A DNA stretch of 64,000 bases from Prorocentrum cordatum (GCA_963575745.1 CAUYUJ010018042.1:130001-194000), one strand, 5' to 3'. Positions 1-9,648 are shown, numbered from the stretch's first letter. A program made the numbers and translations. Notes: generated from the sequence alone by a model not told the origin.

Positions 1-475
1 CACGGGGGAGGTTTTCGGAGCCTGTTCGTGCAAGGCGCGTAGTACAAGATCGTTCCGTCTCAGGTTGCTGCTCATGTTCAGTCAGTCCACATCAACCCAG
101 TCAGTCCCCATCAGTCCCCATCACCCCAATCAGTCCCCATCTTCCCAATCAGTCCAATCAACGCCAATCAACCGAATCTGTCCCCATCAGTCCAATCCGA
201 CCCATCAGTCCAATCAGTCCCTCCCTGCCCGCTGGGCCTGGATTCGATTCCCGATATTGTTCGCCGTGCTGGGTATTGGTGGGTGGTTCTTTCTCTTGGA
301 AAACAACCCCGCGTGGGCGACCCTACACGGGGGAGGTTTTCGGAGCCTGTTCGTGCAAGGCACGTAGTACAAGGTTTTCCTTTGGTTTTCCTTCGGTTTT
401 CCTTAGGTTGTCTTTCGGTTTCCTGGGTTGTCCTCACGTTCTCCTTAGGCAGTCGCAAGTTTTCCTTAGGATGGA
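1..475. repeat. Direct repeat plus two minisatellites
   Basis: Bases 1-48 recur with one visible change at about 324-371 (both begin CACGGGGGAGGTTTTCGG), so a unit of about 324 bp is duplicated and cut by the window edge. Between them, 90-230 is a degenerate minisatellite built on CAGTCCCCATCA. After the second copy, 372-475 is another based on GGTTTTCCTT(C/A). No convincing gene is seen; open frames across it are by-products of the repeats. Confidence 0.7.
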
Positions 476-654
476 TAAATCGAGGATGGAGTTTCTCACG
501 GTCCTCGTGGGTTCCCTCCCTCCCCGTGGGGCCCGAGGTCCACACGGAAAATAATATTTTCCATGTTTGTTGGGGTCCCAGTCCGTCAATAAGCTCGGGA
601 CAACCATATATTTGCGCACTATTGTGGGGGGGGTTCAAAAGACCCTTTGGGGTT

Positions 655-926
655 ATCGGGCTCCGCGGCCTTCTCAGAGCGTTCCGGAACGCTCTGAGAG
701 CGCTTTGGAACTTTATGGAACGAAATTATTATCTGAAGCCCGGCGGCTCTGGAAGATGTATCGGACACCGCGGCCTTCTCAGAGCGTTCCTGAACGCTCT
801 GAGAGCGTTTTGGAACCCTTCAGAACGAAATTATTATCTGAAGCCCCGCGGTTCTGGAAGATGTATCGGGCACCGCGGCCTTCTCAGAGCGTTTCGGAAC
901 GCTCTGAGAGCGTTTTGGAACCTTTT
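655..926. repeat. 105-bp tandem repeat (family J, copy 1)
   Basis: About 2.6 units with a 105-bp period: the block CGCGGCCTTCTCAGAGCG starts at 664, 769 and 874. Each unit contains the palindrome AGCGTTCCGGAACGCT. Related single units occur at about 6966-7075, 17557-17650 and 62786-62885, so this is a dispersed family that expanded locally here. Confidence 0.8.
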
Positions 927-935
927 GGCGCGAAT

Positions 936-1099
936 CAGGAGGGGAAAAAACGCAGACACAATTAATCGTCGATTCCCCAGCCAATATGGGAAAATATGGG
1001 AGGTGGGGGGGAAGACAAAAACCTGGAAAATATATGAAAATATGGGAAATCCTGTTATATTTGTGTGTATTTATTTGTGTGTCCCAGGGCCCCTTCAGC
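936..1099 (+). repeat. Dispersed element family C, copy C1
   Basis: A unit of about 160 bp starting CAGGAGG, then CACAATTAATCGTCGATTCC, then short ATATGGGAA repeats and a G-run, then a TTTGTGTGTATTTATTTG stretch, ending CAGGGCCCCTTCA. Six copies lie in this window on both strands (7571-7879, 9845-9998, 32630-32794, 45793-45940, 63086-63252). No terminal inverted repeat is visible, so a SINE-like or other non-autonomous element is possible. Confidence 0.8.
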
Positions 1100-1276
1100 G
1101 AAGTTATCCTCGTCCTAGCCCCGTCCCAGGTTTCTGGAGGCCCAGAGACCCATCTCGACGGGTGCTCTTCCCGCGACGTCTGGGCGGGAGCCTCCGACGC
1201 CCCAGTCCGCACGCCCGATCGCCCCCCGCTTTCCTCACCGACGGGGTCCAGGCCTCCGTTCTTCAGTGTTTTCGCT

Positions 1277-1430
1277 GCTTGGTCTGTCCCTCTAGAGGAG
1301 GAAGGTTCAAAGATAGCCCAGACATAGTCTGGAGACGATTTTTTTAATTTTGGATCAATTTGGAGTACTTTGTGACTATTGTTTGTCTTTCGTCCAACAT
1401 CCGCCTGTAGGAGGACATGCCCGACCTAAG
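1277..1430. mobile_element. MITE-like element family A, copy A1
   Basis: A short non-coding element with inverted ends: left TCTGTCCCTCTAGAGGAGGA and right CCTGTAGGAGGACATGCCCG, ending CTAAG. The interior is AT-rich. Seven copies are seen; the best-preserved ends read GTCGGGCATGTCCC and GGACATGCCCGAC, which are exact inverses. The left end of this copy has drifted. No transposase is encoded. Confidence 0.75.
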
Positions 1431-1690
1431 GCTTTCGGCCTCGGCCCTGGCCGGGCCCAGGGGACAGTCCAGAAACGACTCGGGGTGAAAAGCCGTTCCG
1501 GAGGAGGAGTGGGTCGAGATTTGCGGGGGCCCCGCACGGAACGAGATCTCGGCGGGGAGATGCGGCGGGACTTCACAGAAGCCCCCCGCGCCTCCTTAGA
1601 AGTGTGTCGCGTCTTCGGGGAATGCCTAGAAAAAGCTTCTCAGAAGGCCGGGGGACTTTCGATCCTTTGAGAAGGCCCGCCCCTTCTCAC
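1431..1690. repeat. Family H copy and family F-like hairpin relics
   Basis: 1440-1545 holds GGGGACAGTCCAGAAACGAC and GGGTCGAGAT, shared with family H (19666-19865, 30436-30618, 53291-53478 and, inverted, 17996-18181). 1570-1690 holds repeated (C)TTCTCAGAAGG/CTTAGAAG motifs related to the family F hairpins. Confidence 0.5.
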
Positions 1691-1695
1691 TTCCC

Positions 1696-1890
1696 TCGGG
1701 CCGGGCGAAAGGGGGGGATTGGGAAAGGGGGGGTTACGAAATTTGCTGCATGCAGCTGGCTTCGGCCTCACCGAGGGGCCCATTCCTCGATACATAGCCG
1801 CCTCCGGCGCCGGGAGGCGCGGGAAAATCAGTTACGTGAGCTGATTCTCAAACCCCCCCTTTGCTATCCCCCCCTTTCGCCCGACCCGAT
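1696..1890. mobile_element. MITE-like element family D, copy D1
   Basis: About 195 bp with long inverted ends: left GGGCGAAAGGGGGGGAT, right ATCCCCCCCTTTCGCCC. The interior carries CTGCATGCAGCTGG and the hairpin GCCGCCTCCGGCGCCGGGAGGCGC. A well-preserved second copy is at 62542-62728 and a decayed one at 6661-6811. No coding capacity. Confidence 0.8.
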
Positions 1891-1929
1891 TCCCCCCGTG
1901 CTCGCCGCCGAAAATCAGCACATCGAAGA

Positions 1930-2150
1930 TCTGGGGAAGGGGGTCCGAGCAGGCAGGGTCGGAGGATCGCGCCGCATCGCCGGTGCGGCGAGATGGAGCC
2001 CGATGTTCGCCACGCCAGCGCCGCCGATACATCGCAAGCGTCGCCGATACATCGACGACGCATCGACGATGTATCGCTGATGCATCGGCGCTGTGGCGCG
2101 ATCTTTTGACCACATCTACTCAGACCCCATCTAGAAGGCCTCTAGAAGTG
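1930..2150. mobile_element. MITE-like element family E, copy E1
   Basis: The ends are inverted versions of GATGGGGTCNGAG...GGAGGATCGC, and the middle is an array of GCATCGCCGAT-type units. Copies at 11990-12197 and 26835-27053 share both. Here the right end has drifted, reading CAGACCCCATCTAGAAGGCC. Confidence 0.7.
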
Positions 2151-2389
2151 GGCCTGCCGCAGATGTCAGGCAGTGGCAAAGCGTCCTGGCTCGCCGATCG
2201 GCCCGCCAGAGAACTGTCTGAGACCTCTTTGTGGAGTGCACACAGTTGTCGTTGAACAGTTCTGGTTGAGAAAGTTTTGTGTGTATCAAGTGGCTTACGC
2301 AATGCCGCCGACCCCCGCAAGGAGTGAGTGTTCGAGATGATCGTGGAAGTGACATTTTGGGTCAGGTGCCTCCTGGATGAGTCTGAAGG
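2151..2389. other. Unassigned spacer
   Basis: No gene is recognised. CGGCTTACG-like text near 2290 (GGCTTACGCAATGCCGCCGA) resembles the duplicated block at 59139-59275. Confidence 0.4.
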
Positions 2390-3005
2390 TCTCTTGGAAT
2401 GCCTGTCTGGGGCCTCGTGGAATAGCTTGGGGACGTGGGATGCTTCGGGGGGCCTCTGGGGGGCTTCCTGGGGGCGTCTTTGAGGCCTCTTGGGGCCTCT
2501 TGGAGGGCCCTCGGGGGCCTCTGGGAGGCTCGAGGGGTCATCTCGGTGGGAAAGGCTCAACATGTCAGTTCGGATTCCCCTCTTGGGCTTTCTTAGAGCC
2601 CCCATTGGGGTCCTCCAGGGGCTGTCTTGGGCCGTCTGGGGGGACCCCTGGGGCTGACTTCGGGACCTCTTGGGCCGTCTTGGGTCCTTCGTGGAAGCAT
2701 CATGGGGACGATCTTGGGGGTCACTTGGACCGTCGTGATCGTTGTCAAAACGTAAAATGCGAATGTGCTGACAATGCACGCTTTTTCAAGGGAATGGGAT
2801 GATGTTGGCCTCTTGGGGCCCTCTCGGCGATGCAATGGAGGCGCTTTGGGGCTGTCGCGGGGGCCTCGTGGGCCATCTTGCAGCCATCGTGGGCCGTCGT
2901 GAAGCTACCCTGGGCCATCATGACGCTCTCTTCGACTGTCTTGGCGCTCTGTCTGGGCCCTCTTGGGCTGCCTCGGAGCGTTTTTGGGGGTCGAGACCTC
3001 TGCGA
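2390..3005. repeat. CTTGGGGCC minisatellite with AT-rich island
   Basis: A degenerate array of GCC(T/C)CTTGGGG units. An AT-richer island at about 2735-2805 (CAAAACGTAAAATGCGAATG) resembles islands at 60470-60535 and 61275-61340, and inverted ones at 43975-44060 and 44365-44450. This looks like one copy of a composite repeat rather than genes, although its bias keeps several frames open. Confidence 0.7.
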
Positions 3006-3124
3006 GTCGACGTTCTGCGAAAATCACGACGTCGGGGGTTCGGGGCCGGAGTTGGGGCGGAGGTGCCTTCATCGCATCCCCCTCTCTTGGCCCCCTGGCC
3101 GCCTCCAGGGGTGGTGGGTCGGCG

Positions 3125-3450
3125 GTGAGAGGGCGAGCGTGGCCAGACGTTTGGCCGCAGCCTGGCCAAGCAATCGGACCGCGCGCTCCCCCCGCCGCGG
3201 GGAAGCCCTCGGAGGAAACACTTGGAGATGAGCAGGAGGAGGAGGAGGAGGCCTCTTGGGAACCTTATTATTGGAGCCCCCCGCCGCGGGGAAGCCCTTG
3301 GAGGAAACACTTGGAGATGAGCAGGAGGAGGAGGAGGCCTCTTGGGAGCCTGCTTGGAGCCCCCTCGGGGCCATCTGGGCCCCTCTTGGAGCCATGCTGG
3401 GCCGACCGTCTCTTGGTCGTCTTGGAAGGCCCACTGGGCCCTCCAGGACT
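3125..3450. repeat. Family P repeat with internal duplication
   Basis: TGGCCAAGCAATCGGACCGC and the following GGGGAAGCCC...GGAAACACTTGGAGATGAG recur at 4832-4930, each followed by a short (GGA)n tract. Within this copy the GGGGAAGCCC...GAGATGAGCAGGAGGAGG block is itself duplicated (about 3189-3250 and 3281-3337). A CTTGGGGCC minisatellite follows to 3450. Confidence 0.7.
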
Positions 3451-3520
3451 TCATACAGAGACAGATTGGCCGACTCGGAGACTATCTTAGCCCTCGTGGA
3501 ACCAAGATTGTGCCGTCTTA

Positions 3521-3592
3521 GCGTGACAACGTTGGCTCGAGCAACGCAAGGCTCAATCGGCCTGCTTCTGTTCCGTAGTATTTCATGCTAAG
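3521..3592 (+). promoter_or_regulatory. Degraded spliced-leader relics or trans-splice acceptor
   Basis: 3572-3592 begins TCCGTAG and ends GCTAAG. It aligns with the 22-nt dinoflagellate leader with a few substitutions and small gaps. A weaker match (about 14 of 21 positions by eye, including TTGGCTC) lies at 3521-3541. Leader relics just upstream of an intronless ORF are the known sign of a retroposed trans-spliced mRNA. The pyrimidine-rich CCTGCTTCTGTTCCGTAG could instead be a live trans-splice acceptor with its AG at 3577-3578. Confidence 0.5.
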
Positions 3593-4211
3593 ATCAAAGT
3601 GGCATGGCATCCCTGCTTGCTCGCTCCGCGGAACAAAAGGCTCCAGGGATGGCGTTGAGTGGAGGCTTATGTCTGTCAAGGTTCACCATCCTGGTCCACG
3701 TTTGGGCAGGCTGCTCGAATCGACACACAAGCCCTTAGTGAACCCTTTGATGGCACAGAGACGCTCTTTTATTGTGCCAGCCGAGCGCCCACGGAAGCCT
3801 AGTATCGCAACCAGTGCGTTCATTCAGAGCAGGGCGAATCATTCGGCCAAAATTCCCTTGCTCGATACGTTTACATTCTACGAGCGTCTGGGTGAGACAA
3901 AGTATGCATTGATTTGCTTCACTGCGCCTGGATGCGGCAGCTGCGGTGCCTTCCAGAAAGTGCTCCCGAAGCTCCAAGACCGCGTTGACAACAAAAATGA
4001 AGCAGGCTATGCATTCCCGCTGAAGGTGTTTGAAGTCGATGCAGGTAATAGTATGGGCTTGGTGGAAGAGCTAGAGATCGTGGACTTACCAGCTCTTTTT
4101 GTGTATGTCAATGGTGAGTATCATGCGCCCATTCAGGCACCACCCGAGGTTGAGTCGTTGTACATGGCGGCTGCAAGAGCTGTGAAGCAACCAGCACATG
4201 AGGAACCCTAG
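3585..4211 (+). CDS. Thioredoxin-fold protein, probable retrogene
   Basis: An intronless ORF of 208 codons ending TAG. The C-terminal half (about residues 92-195) reads as a thioredoxin fold: a hydrophobic strand (YALICFTAPG), a C-x-x-C redox site as CGSC (C117, C120), and a conserved cis-proline in DLPALFVYVNG (P169) followed by the last strand. The site lacks the usual Trp and Pro of WCGPC, so it may be a specialised thioredoxin-like oxidoreductase. The first ~90 residues are basic and Ser-rich and could be an organelle transit peptide. ATG codons at 3585, 3669 and 3750 are all in frame; 3585 gives the longest product and 3669 is an equally good start. The base composition is balanced, unlike its repeat-rich surroundings. 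The upstream leader relics suggest retroposition. Expression is unproven. Confidence 0.75.
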   Translation: MLRSKWHGIPACSLRGTKGSRDGVEWRLMSVKVHHPGPRLGRLLESTHKPLVNPLMAQRRSFIVPAERPRKPSIATSAFIQSRANHSAKIPLLDTFTFYERLGETKYALICFTAPGCGSCGAFQKVLPKLQDRVDNKNEAGYAFPLKVFEVDAGNSMGLVEELEIVDLPALFVYVNGEYHAPIQAPPEVESLYMAAARAVKQPAHEEP

Positions 4212-4540
4212 GCCAGTGGTCGGCGCTTCCCGCACGCGTGCAATTAGGTGTCTCCAACACGTGCCATGAAATTCCAGGGTTCAGGACTTCGCAAGAGCAG
4301 CAGCGTCTATTGAACCTTGCCTTGGGTGTATACGGTTGAACCACGTTGGAGATCTGTCTTTTGGTCAAGCTGTGATGGACCTGGCCGGTGTTGAAATACA
4401 ACGCAAGACAAACAAGCATTGTAACCGACATGATTTTGCAGTAGTATCGTGTCTACATTACGAACGAGATGTAACATGTGAATGTGCGCGCGGCCATGAA
4501 AAATGTCAGTCCAGGAGATTGTCGTGGACACATGCTGGCC
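4212..4540. other. 3' flank of the thioredoxin-like gene
   Basis: Balanced-composition sequence without a repeat family or a convincing ORF. It is probably the 3' untranslated region or flank. Confidence 0.4.
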
Positions 4541-5730
4541 GCCTTCGCGCCCTGTCGGATCCCGTCCAGGAGGCCATATGAGGCCATCTTGGCCGACTCG
4601 ACGGCGTCTTGGGATTCCACTGGAGGCCATCCCGGGCCACCTTGCCGATCGTGGAGCCATCATTTACGGACACGCCAACGAAGTGTACCTTTTCTCCGCG
4701 GGACCAGCGGCCTGGACTGGAGGCTTCCTTAGAACCAGAGGGGTGCTCGGATGAACGCCAAACGCCCCTCAAGCAGTGGATGTAATCGAAGACGCCCGCG
4801 GCGAATCATTGCCGCCCCGTACCTTTCTAGAGGTGCCGATGTGGCCAAACGATGGGCCAAAACTTGGCCAAGCAATCGAACTATGTGTTTCCCCGGCTGT
4901 TGTGGAAACCCCTATGGGGGAACACTTGGAGAAGGAATAGAGAGAATGAAGAGGAGGAGGAGGAGCAGGAGTAGGATGAGCAGGAGTAGGATGAGGAGGA
5001 AGAGGAGGCCTCTTGGGGCCTCCTGGGGGCTTGCTTCCTGGAAGCCTCGCAGGGGCCGAGGGGCCTCCTGGGGGCCCCCTGGGGCTCATCGGTGGCCTCT
5101 TGGAGGCCTCTGGGGGCCTCTGAGAGGCCTCTTCGCCTTTCGAAACGCCGATGTGGAATCTCAAACCACTTCTGGTTGCCCTGCATCTGGGCGGTCAGAA
5201 AAGTGGCGCGCTCGCTCGCCGACCCATGGATCCTCGCCGTCGTCGCGTACTTTGAGGCGCGTCGGCGCCGTCACATCGTTCATTCATATCGATCCGCAGC
5301 GCCCGACGAGTGAGAGACGGGCGAGTGACACGTGCGCAGCGCAATGTGCAGGGCAGCCATCAGCGGCTGTCTAGGGGGCATCTCTGGGCCGCCGCGGGGC
5401 TCTGTTGCGAACGCTTCAGGGCCGTCTTGGAGGTCCGCGGGGCCGTCTTGGAGGCGTCTTCGCCCCGCGTGGGTCCTCCTTGGGAGCTTCCGAGGCCGTC
5501 GTGGGGCTATCATAGCCTGGAGGCCCCCAGGCGCGGCTTCGGCTGTTGGAAGCCCGAATATGCGAGAACGCCATGGTTATTGAAAAACACAGCGAACATG
5601 ACAGACATGAGCCTCGAGCAGGTCATCTTGGAGCCCTTGCGGCTTCCTGGATGGTAACTTGAGCCGCCTTGGACTCAGATCAGGCCGTTGTGTTGTTATC
5701 GTGGGGCCGTTTTGGCCGTCTTGGTGCTTC
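4541..5730. repeat. CTTGGGG composite repeats, family P copy 2
   Basis: Minisatellite segments of the CTTGGGGCC type (about 4555-4650, 5005-5140, 5365-5515, 5625-5725) alternate with family P (4832-4930), a (GGA)n tract (4950-5005) and an AT-richer island at 5545-5600 (TTGGAAGCCCGAATATGCGA). The island matches the GTCGGAAGCCCGAAAA block at 60470 and 61275. No gene is supported. Confidence 0.65.
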
Positions 5731-6218
5731 TGAGGTTTGCGTTGCGAGAGCGGCGCTTCGCCAGCGAGAGCCCGAGAAGTGCGGGAGTTCGGGTCAACGT
5801 GCGTATTCTGGCCACTTCGCAGACTGGCGCTCTGCTCGTGCTTGCCGAGGAGGGTCAAGAGTCTGGAACGTGGAGCTGCTGCAGATTAGCACGGCGCTGC
5901 TCTGAATAATGGAACGTGGGAACAGGGCCCAGTCGAATTTGCGTTTTGGCGACTCCGTGGACCGTTCTCGTTCCGATGCCGCTCTGCAGCACAGGCGGCG
6001 CGAACACGCAGCGAAGGACGCATACGTACAGCCAGAACGACAACAGCAAGCCTTGCACAGCTCGAGCCACGAGCGAGGCCAGAGGGCCGCCCACGCGAAC
6101 TCTCGCTGGGACGGGCCCTCCGCCGTGGCTGCTGCTACTGCAGGAGGGGATTTCACGCCGGGCCCCGTTCGTCGTCCGTCACCGTCGTCGCCGTCGCCGT
6201 CCAGTTTTGGGGCTCGAG
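5731..6218. repeat. Dispersed repeat family M, copy 1, and spacer
   Basis: About 5920-6000 shares a CCGTTCTCGTTCCGATGCCG...CAGCACAGGCGG block with 27085-27130. The remainder is GC-rich and unassigned. Confidence 0.4.
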
Positions 6219-6630
6219 GGGGAGGAGGAGGAGGAGGAGGAGGAGGAGGAGGAGGAGGAGGAGGAGGAGGAGGAGGAGGAGGAGGAGGAGGAGGGCGGCA
6301 AAGAAAGAGCTGTCCTTGCGCGCGTCTCTGGGCGCCCGCCGACCAGGATGTCGGGGCGGGCCCGGGCGTGGCGGCCAGGAGGCCCGGAGCTTCTGCAGAA
6401 GCGCCCGGGGCCCTCGAGCCCCAAACGGTTCGATCTTCGACCCTCGAAGTGGACGACGACGACGACGACGACCACGACGACGACCGCCACGGCGACGACG
6501 ACGGCGACAACGGCGATCGACGTCGACGACGGACGACGGACGACGACGACGACGACGATGACGAAGACGAGCGACGAGGGACGAACGACGAGGGACGAAC
6601 GACGAACGACGACGACGACGGCGGCGGCGG
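6219..6630. repeat. (GGA)n and (GAC)n microsatellites
   Basis: A nearly pure (GGA)n run at about 6219-6294 and an imperfect (GAC/GACGAC)n run at about 6447-6630 flank 150 bp of GC-rich sequence. Poly-Glu/Gly/Asp/Thr frames here come from the repeat. Confidence 0.9.
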
Positions 6631-6660
6631 CGATCGGGTCGGTCGACCGCGGGGCGTAGG

Positions 6661-6811
6661 GAACGGGGAGGCTCACGAAAATTGCTGCATGCAGTTGGTT
6701 TCCGCCCCAGCGCCGAATATGTTCCTCAGTGCAGTGGCGCTCAACGCGCCAGGAGGCACCAGGAGAGGTGACTGCGCGAGCTGACTCGCCAACAATCCGT
6801 TCGCCATGGCC
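6661..6811. mobile_element. Family D element, decayed copy
   Basis: Contains TTGCTGCATGCAGTTGGTTT and GTGACTGCGCGAGCTGA, which match the interior of D1 and D2, but the G-rich inverted ends are missing. Confidence 0.5.
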
Positions 6812-6864
6812 GCGGGTGTTTCTAGAGTGGTCCTGACCTGCAGTGTCCCCAGCTCTCTGCGCCA

Positions 6865-7378
6865 CCTTGGAGCCCCTGAGGCCCCCTTGGCCTCGTGAGG
6901 GGCGCTTCGGAGACCCTCTGGGCCCCCTCCGGAATCCTGATGGACGCCTTCGGACGGGGCCAGGAGGTTAAATCCGGAACGCTCTCAGAGCGATCCGGAA
7001 CGCTCTGGGAAGGCCGCGGCGCCCGCGACATCCTCCAGAGCCGCCGGATCTCAGATATTCTCAATGTATCCTCGCCCGATTTGATCTTCGATTTGGCTTT
7101 GTCTCACGCCGTGGGCCAGGGTCACTTCTGTCGGAAACTCGAACGTAAACATTACCAGTAGCGGGCGGCTCCTTCAATCCCAGGACTTTTTTCTGGGTCG
7201 GGGACGACGTCGGGGTGGTGTGGTACATACTTGTTCTTATCGATTCCCGAGGAATCAGCGCAAACGTATGCACCAGGATCCCCTAGACACCAGGATCTGT
7301 TCTCCTGTTTGCAAGTGTCAGTGCCGGGACCAGAAAAGCGTCGGTGCATAGAGCGGCACACGATCCCCCTTCTCGTCG
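6865..7378. repeat. CTTGGGG minisatellite, family J copy 2, spacer
   Basis: 6865-6960 is minisatellite. 6966-7075 carries the family J palindrome unit in altered order (GGAACGCTCTCAGAGCGATC). 7076-7378 shows no repeat and no credible gene. Confidence 0.5.
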
Positions 7379-7535
7379 TAAGTCGGGCATGTCCCTCTAC
7401 AGGAGGAATCTTCAAGAGTAGCCAAAAAGTACTCCGGGGACGATCTTTCTATTATGTTTTACCACTCTTGGGCATGGGTGGACCATTCTCAAGTCTCCGT
7501 CCAAAATCCGCCGGTAGGAGGACACGCCCGACCTG
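7379..7535. mobile_element. MITE-like element family A, copy A2
   Basis: Left end AGTCGGGCATGTCCCTCTAC, right end GGAGGACACGCCCGACCTGA. Internal GGGGACGATCTTTCTATTAT matches A1 and A4. About 157 bp, non-coding. Confidence 0.85.
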
Positions 7536-7570
7536 ATGTTCGTCCGACCCGAGACGGCGACGTTGAAGGG

Positions 7571-7879
7571 GCCCTGAGACACACAAATAAATACACACAA
7601 ATACAAGGCTTCCCCAGAGGTTCCCATATTTTTCTTGGGTTCTTGTCTTCCCCCCCACTTCCCATATTTTCCCATATTTTCTTCCTTGACCTTCCAGGAG
7701 AGCTAAAAAATAGCTCGCGACTTAAAAACCTATCCCAGAGCTATTCTGCGTCTTGGTTTTAGGCTGTTTCGTCTCGTTTTTTATGTTTTTACGTCTCCAG
7801 TGCTGAAAATTAGCTCTCTGGAAGGTCAGGGTTGGGCATCGACGATTACTTGTGTCTGTGTGTTTTTTGTTCCTCCGGC
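7571..7879 (-). repeat. Family C copy C2, split by an insertion
   Basis: A minus-strand family C unit. 7571-7687 carries the ...CACACAAATAAATACACAC and CTTCCCATATTTTCCCATAT parts; 7838-7879 carries CATCGACGATTACTTGTGTC. The two halves are separated by the inverted-repeat element at 7688-7827. Confidence 0.75.
7688..7827. mobile_element. 140-bp MITE nested in family C copy C2
   Basis: Ends GACCTTCCAGGAGAGCTA (7688-7705) and TAGCTCTCTGGAAGGTC (7811-7827) are inverted copies with one base of length difference. The interior is T-rich. It interrupts a family C unit that is continuous in other copies, so it inserted later. Confidence 0.75.
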
Positions 7880-8058
7880 GACGTCGGCGTCGGTGCCCGA
7901 GCCCCGCAGGCGCCTGCGCGCCCGCGCCCGCCGAGCGGCGCGGCGCCGGGGCCGGGAAGGCCGCGGAGGGCGAGGCGGGGCACGGCGAGCAGGCCTGGGG
8001 CGGGTGCGGGAGGGGGCGGGCCGGGAGCTCTGATCGGGGCGGTCGAGACGGGTACGGT
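7880..8058. other. GC-rich spacer
   Basis: Very GC-rich, with no gene or repeat family recognised. Confidence 0.4.
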
Positions 8059-8165
8059 ATTGTGTCGCGCCTGTCCCCCTACAGGGGGATGTTCGACGAA
8101 AAGTGAAAGATACCCCAAAAATACCCCCAAAAGGTCAAGAAGTACTCAAACCATAGTGCCCGGAC
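8059..8165. mobile_element. Family A element, left part only (A3)
   Basis: Has the family A left end GCCTGTCCCCCTACAGGGGG and about 100 bp of interior, but no right inverted end is seen before the F1 hairpin. It is truncated or rearranged. Confidence 0.6.
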
Positions 8166-8211
8166 TATGTATCGGGCTCTATACTATATACGGACTCCGG
8201 GAGTGTCTTAA

Positions 8212-8300
8212 AAGCACCCTTGCTTCTTAGAAGGCGCGGGCCTCATCTGTAGATGTAGGGCCAACGCCTTCTAAGAAGCAGGCTCCTTTTAATAAGCCTT
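8212..8300. repeat. Hairpin element family F, copy F1
   Basis: The arms TGCTTCTTAGAAGGCGC and GCCTTCTAAGAAGCA are inverted around a ~30-bp loop (GGGCC...TAGATGT...GGCC). Copies at 15459-15546 and 54490-54577 share arms, loop and flanks (AAGCACCC before, AAGCCCTCC after). Confidence 0.8.
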
Positions 8301-8635
8301 CCCCCCCAAACCCCTTATGTGCGCCGACAAGGTAGTTGGGGAGGGTGGGGGGGTGGGGGAAAACGCAGGAGCCTGGTCCAAAATCACGAAGGCACGTTAG
8401 CCTCGATGCGTCACTGGGTTCCGAACTGTTGCCTCGCAGGCAAAAAAACACCCCAACGCATACCGTGGGCTGGACACACACACATGAACACACGCCAGCC
8501 GCAGCAAGCGCGGTGGCGGATATCATAATATCGTCGCCGGAGGTCTGGGCCCCTTCTACTCCCGTCGTTTTCATCATTCCCCTGCACCCCCTCCCTCCCT
8601 CACTCCTTCCCCCCATCCTGCTACGGGGTCCCCCA

Positions 8636-8672
8636 CGTCATCCTCATCATCAGCATCGCCATCATCATCAGT

Positions 8673-8712
<40 letters not shown>

Positions 8713-9063
8713 GCATCAGCATCAGCATCATCATCATAATCATCATCATCATCATCATAAGCATCATCATCGTCATCATCGTCGGCATCATCATTAGCAG
8801 CGGCAGCACCAGCATCAGCATCTTCATCATCACCATCGTCATCACCAGCATCACCATCATCGTCACCATCATCACCATTATCATTCGTGTGGTCACCACC
8901 ATCATCACCACCATCATCACCAGTGCCATTGTTGCGATCATCACCATCAGCAGCAGCATCATCATCACCAGCAGCAGGAGCAGCAGCAGCAGCAGCAGCG
9001 TCAGCATCATCAGCATCAGCAGCAGCATCATCATCAGCAACAGCAGCATCATCACCATCACCG
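8636..9063. repeat. (ATC)n / (CAG) microsatellite
   Basis: About 430 bp of imperfect CAT/ATC triplets grading into CAGCAG. Long Met, His or Ser runs in every frame are artefacts of the repeat. Confidence 0.95.
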
Positions 9064-9485
9064 TCGCACCCCTACTGGTCACCCCACGCGACCCCATCCC
9101 CCCCCCCGGGCCATCCTGCCGCTTCTCCACCTCCCGCCTCCCGCCCCTCCTCCGCACGCCCCGCCGCCGCCCTCTTCCCCCGAGACCGCCGGCGCCGAGT
9201 CGGAGCCCCTGGCGGAGCCAGAGCCGCCGCCGCTGGAGCACAGGCGCCTCGGGCCTGGATCGGGTGTAGGCAGGACCCCGGGTAAGGGGACCCAGTTAGT
9301 GGTAGAGCCCTGGGGCCCCTCAATTGGCCAGATTCACTAAACCAGGTTTGCCGTAACTGGTGTTTTTCGGGTGACGGCAGTTCCGTTCTAGTGGAAATGG
9401 GACGGGGGGCCCCCCCCGTACGAATCACCAGGTTCCACTAAACCCAGTTCTGCCAACGCCCGACTGGATTTGAGTCGGAGATTGA
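9064..9485. other. Unassigned region
   Basis: GC-rich then mixed sequence. Two related motifs, CACTAAACCAGGTTTGCCGT (about 9336) and CCACTAAACCCAGTTCTGCC (about 9435), form a weak direct repeat. No gene seen. Confidence 0.4.
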
Positions 9486-9646
9486 TGGACCTCCTACCCT
9501 GACACGTCGATTAGCGAATTGGCCGTTTTCGGTTCGCGAGAGGGCATCGCGGCCGTCGTTTTTGCGGGTCCAGGTCTGTCGGTTTCGGTCCTGGGCCGTT
9601 TTCACTAAAGGGTGGTTTCTTAAAGGGAGGTTTGTCCACCGCCGAT
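9486..9646. repeat. Dispersed repeat family I, copy 1
   Basis: Shares CTCCTACCCTGACACGTCGA, GCGAGAGGGC(A/G)TCGCGGCCGT and AAAGGGAGGTTTGTCCACCG with 11427-11586 in the same order and spacing. Confidence 0.85.
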
Positions 9647-9648
9647 TT

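Noticed and set aside
5655-5665. Minus-strand leader fragments reading CTTGAGCC (also near 43565 and 60366)
   Set aside because: They are variants of the CTTGGGGCC minisatellite unit, and the rest of the leader is absent.
6219-6784. Poly-Gly/Asp/Glu protein with conserved acidic tail
   Set aside because: Derived wholly from (GGA)n and (GAC)n microsatellites.
8636-9063. Met-, His- or Ser-rich proteins over ATC repeats (also 52547-53260 and 42230-42685)
   Set aside because: Open only because the simple repeat contains no stop in several frames.
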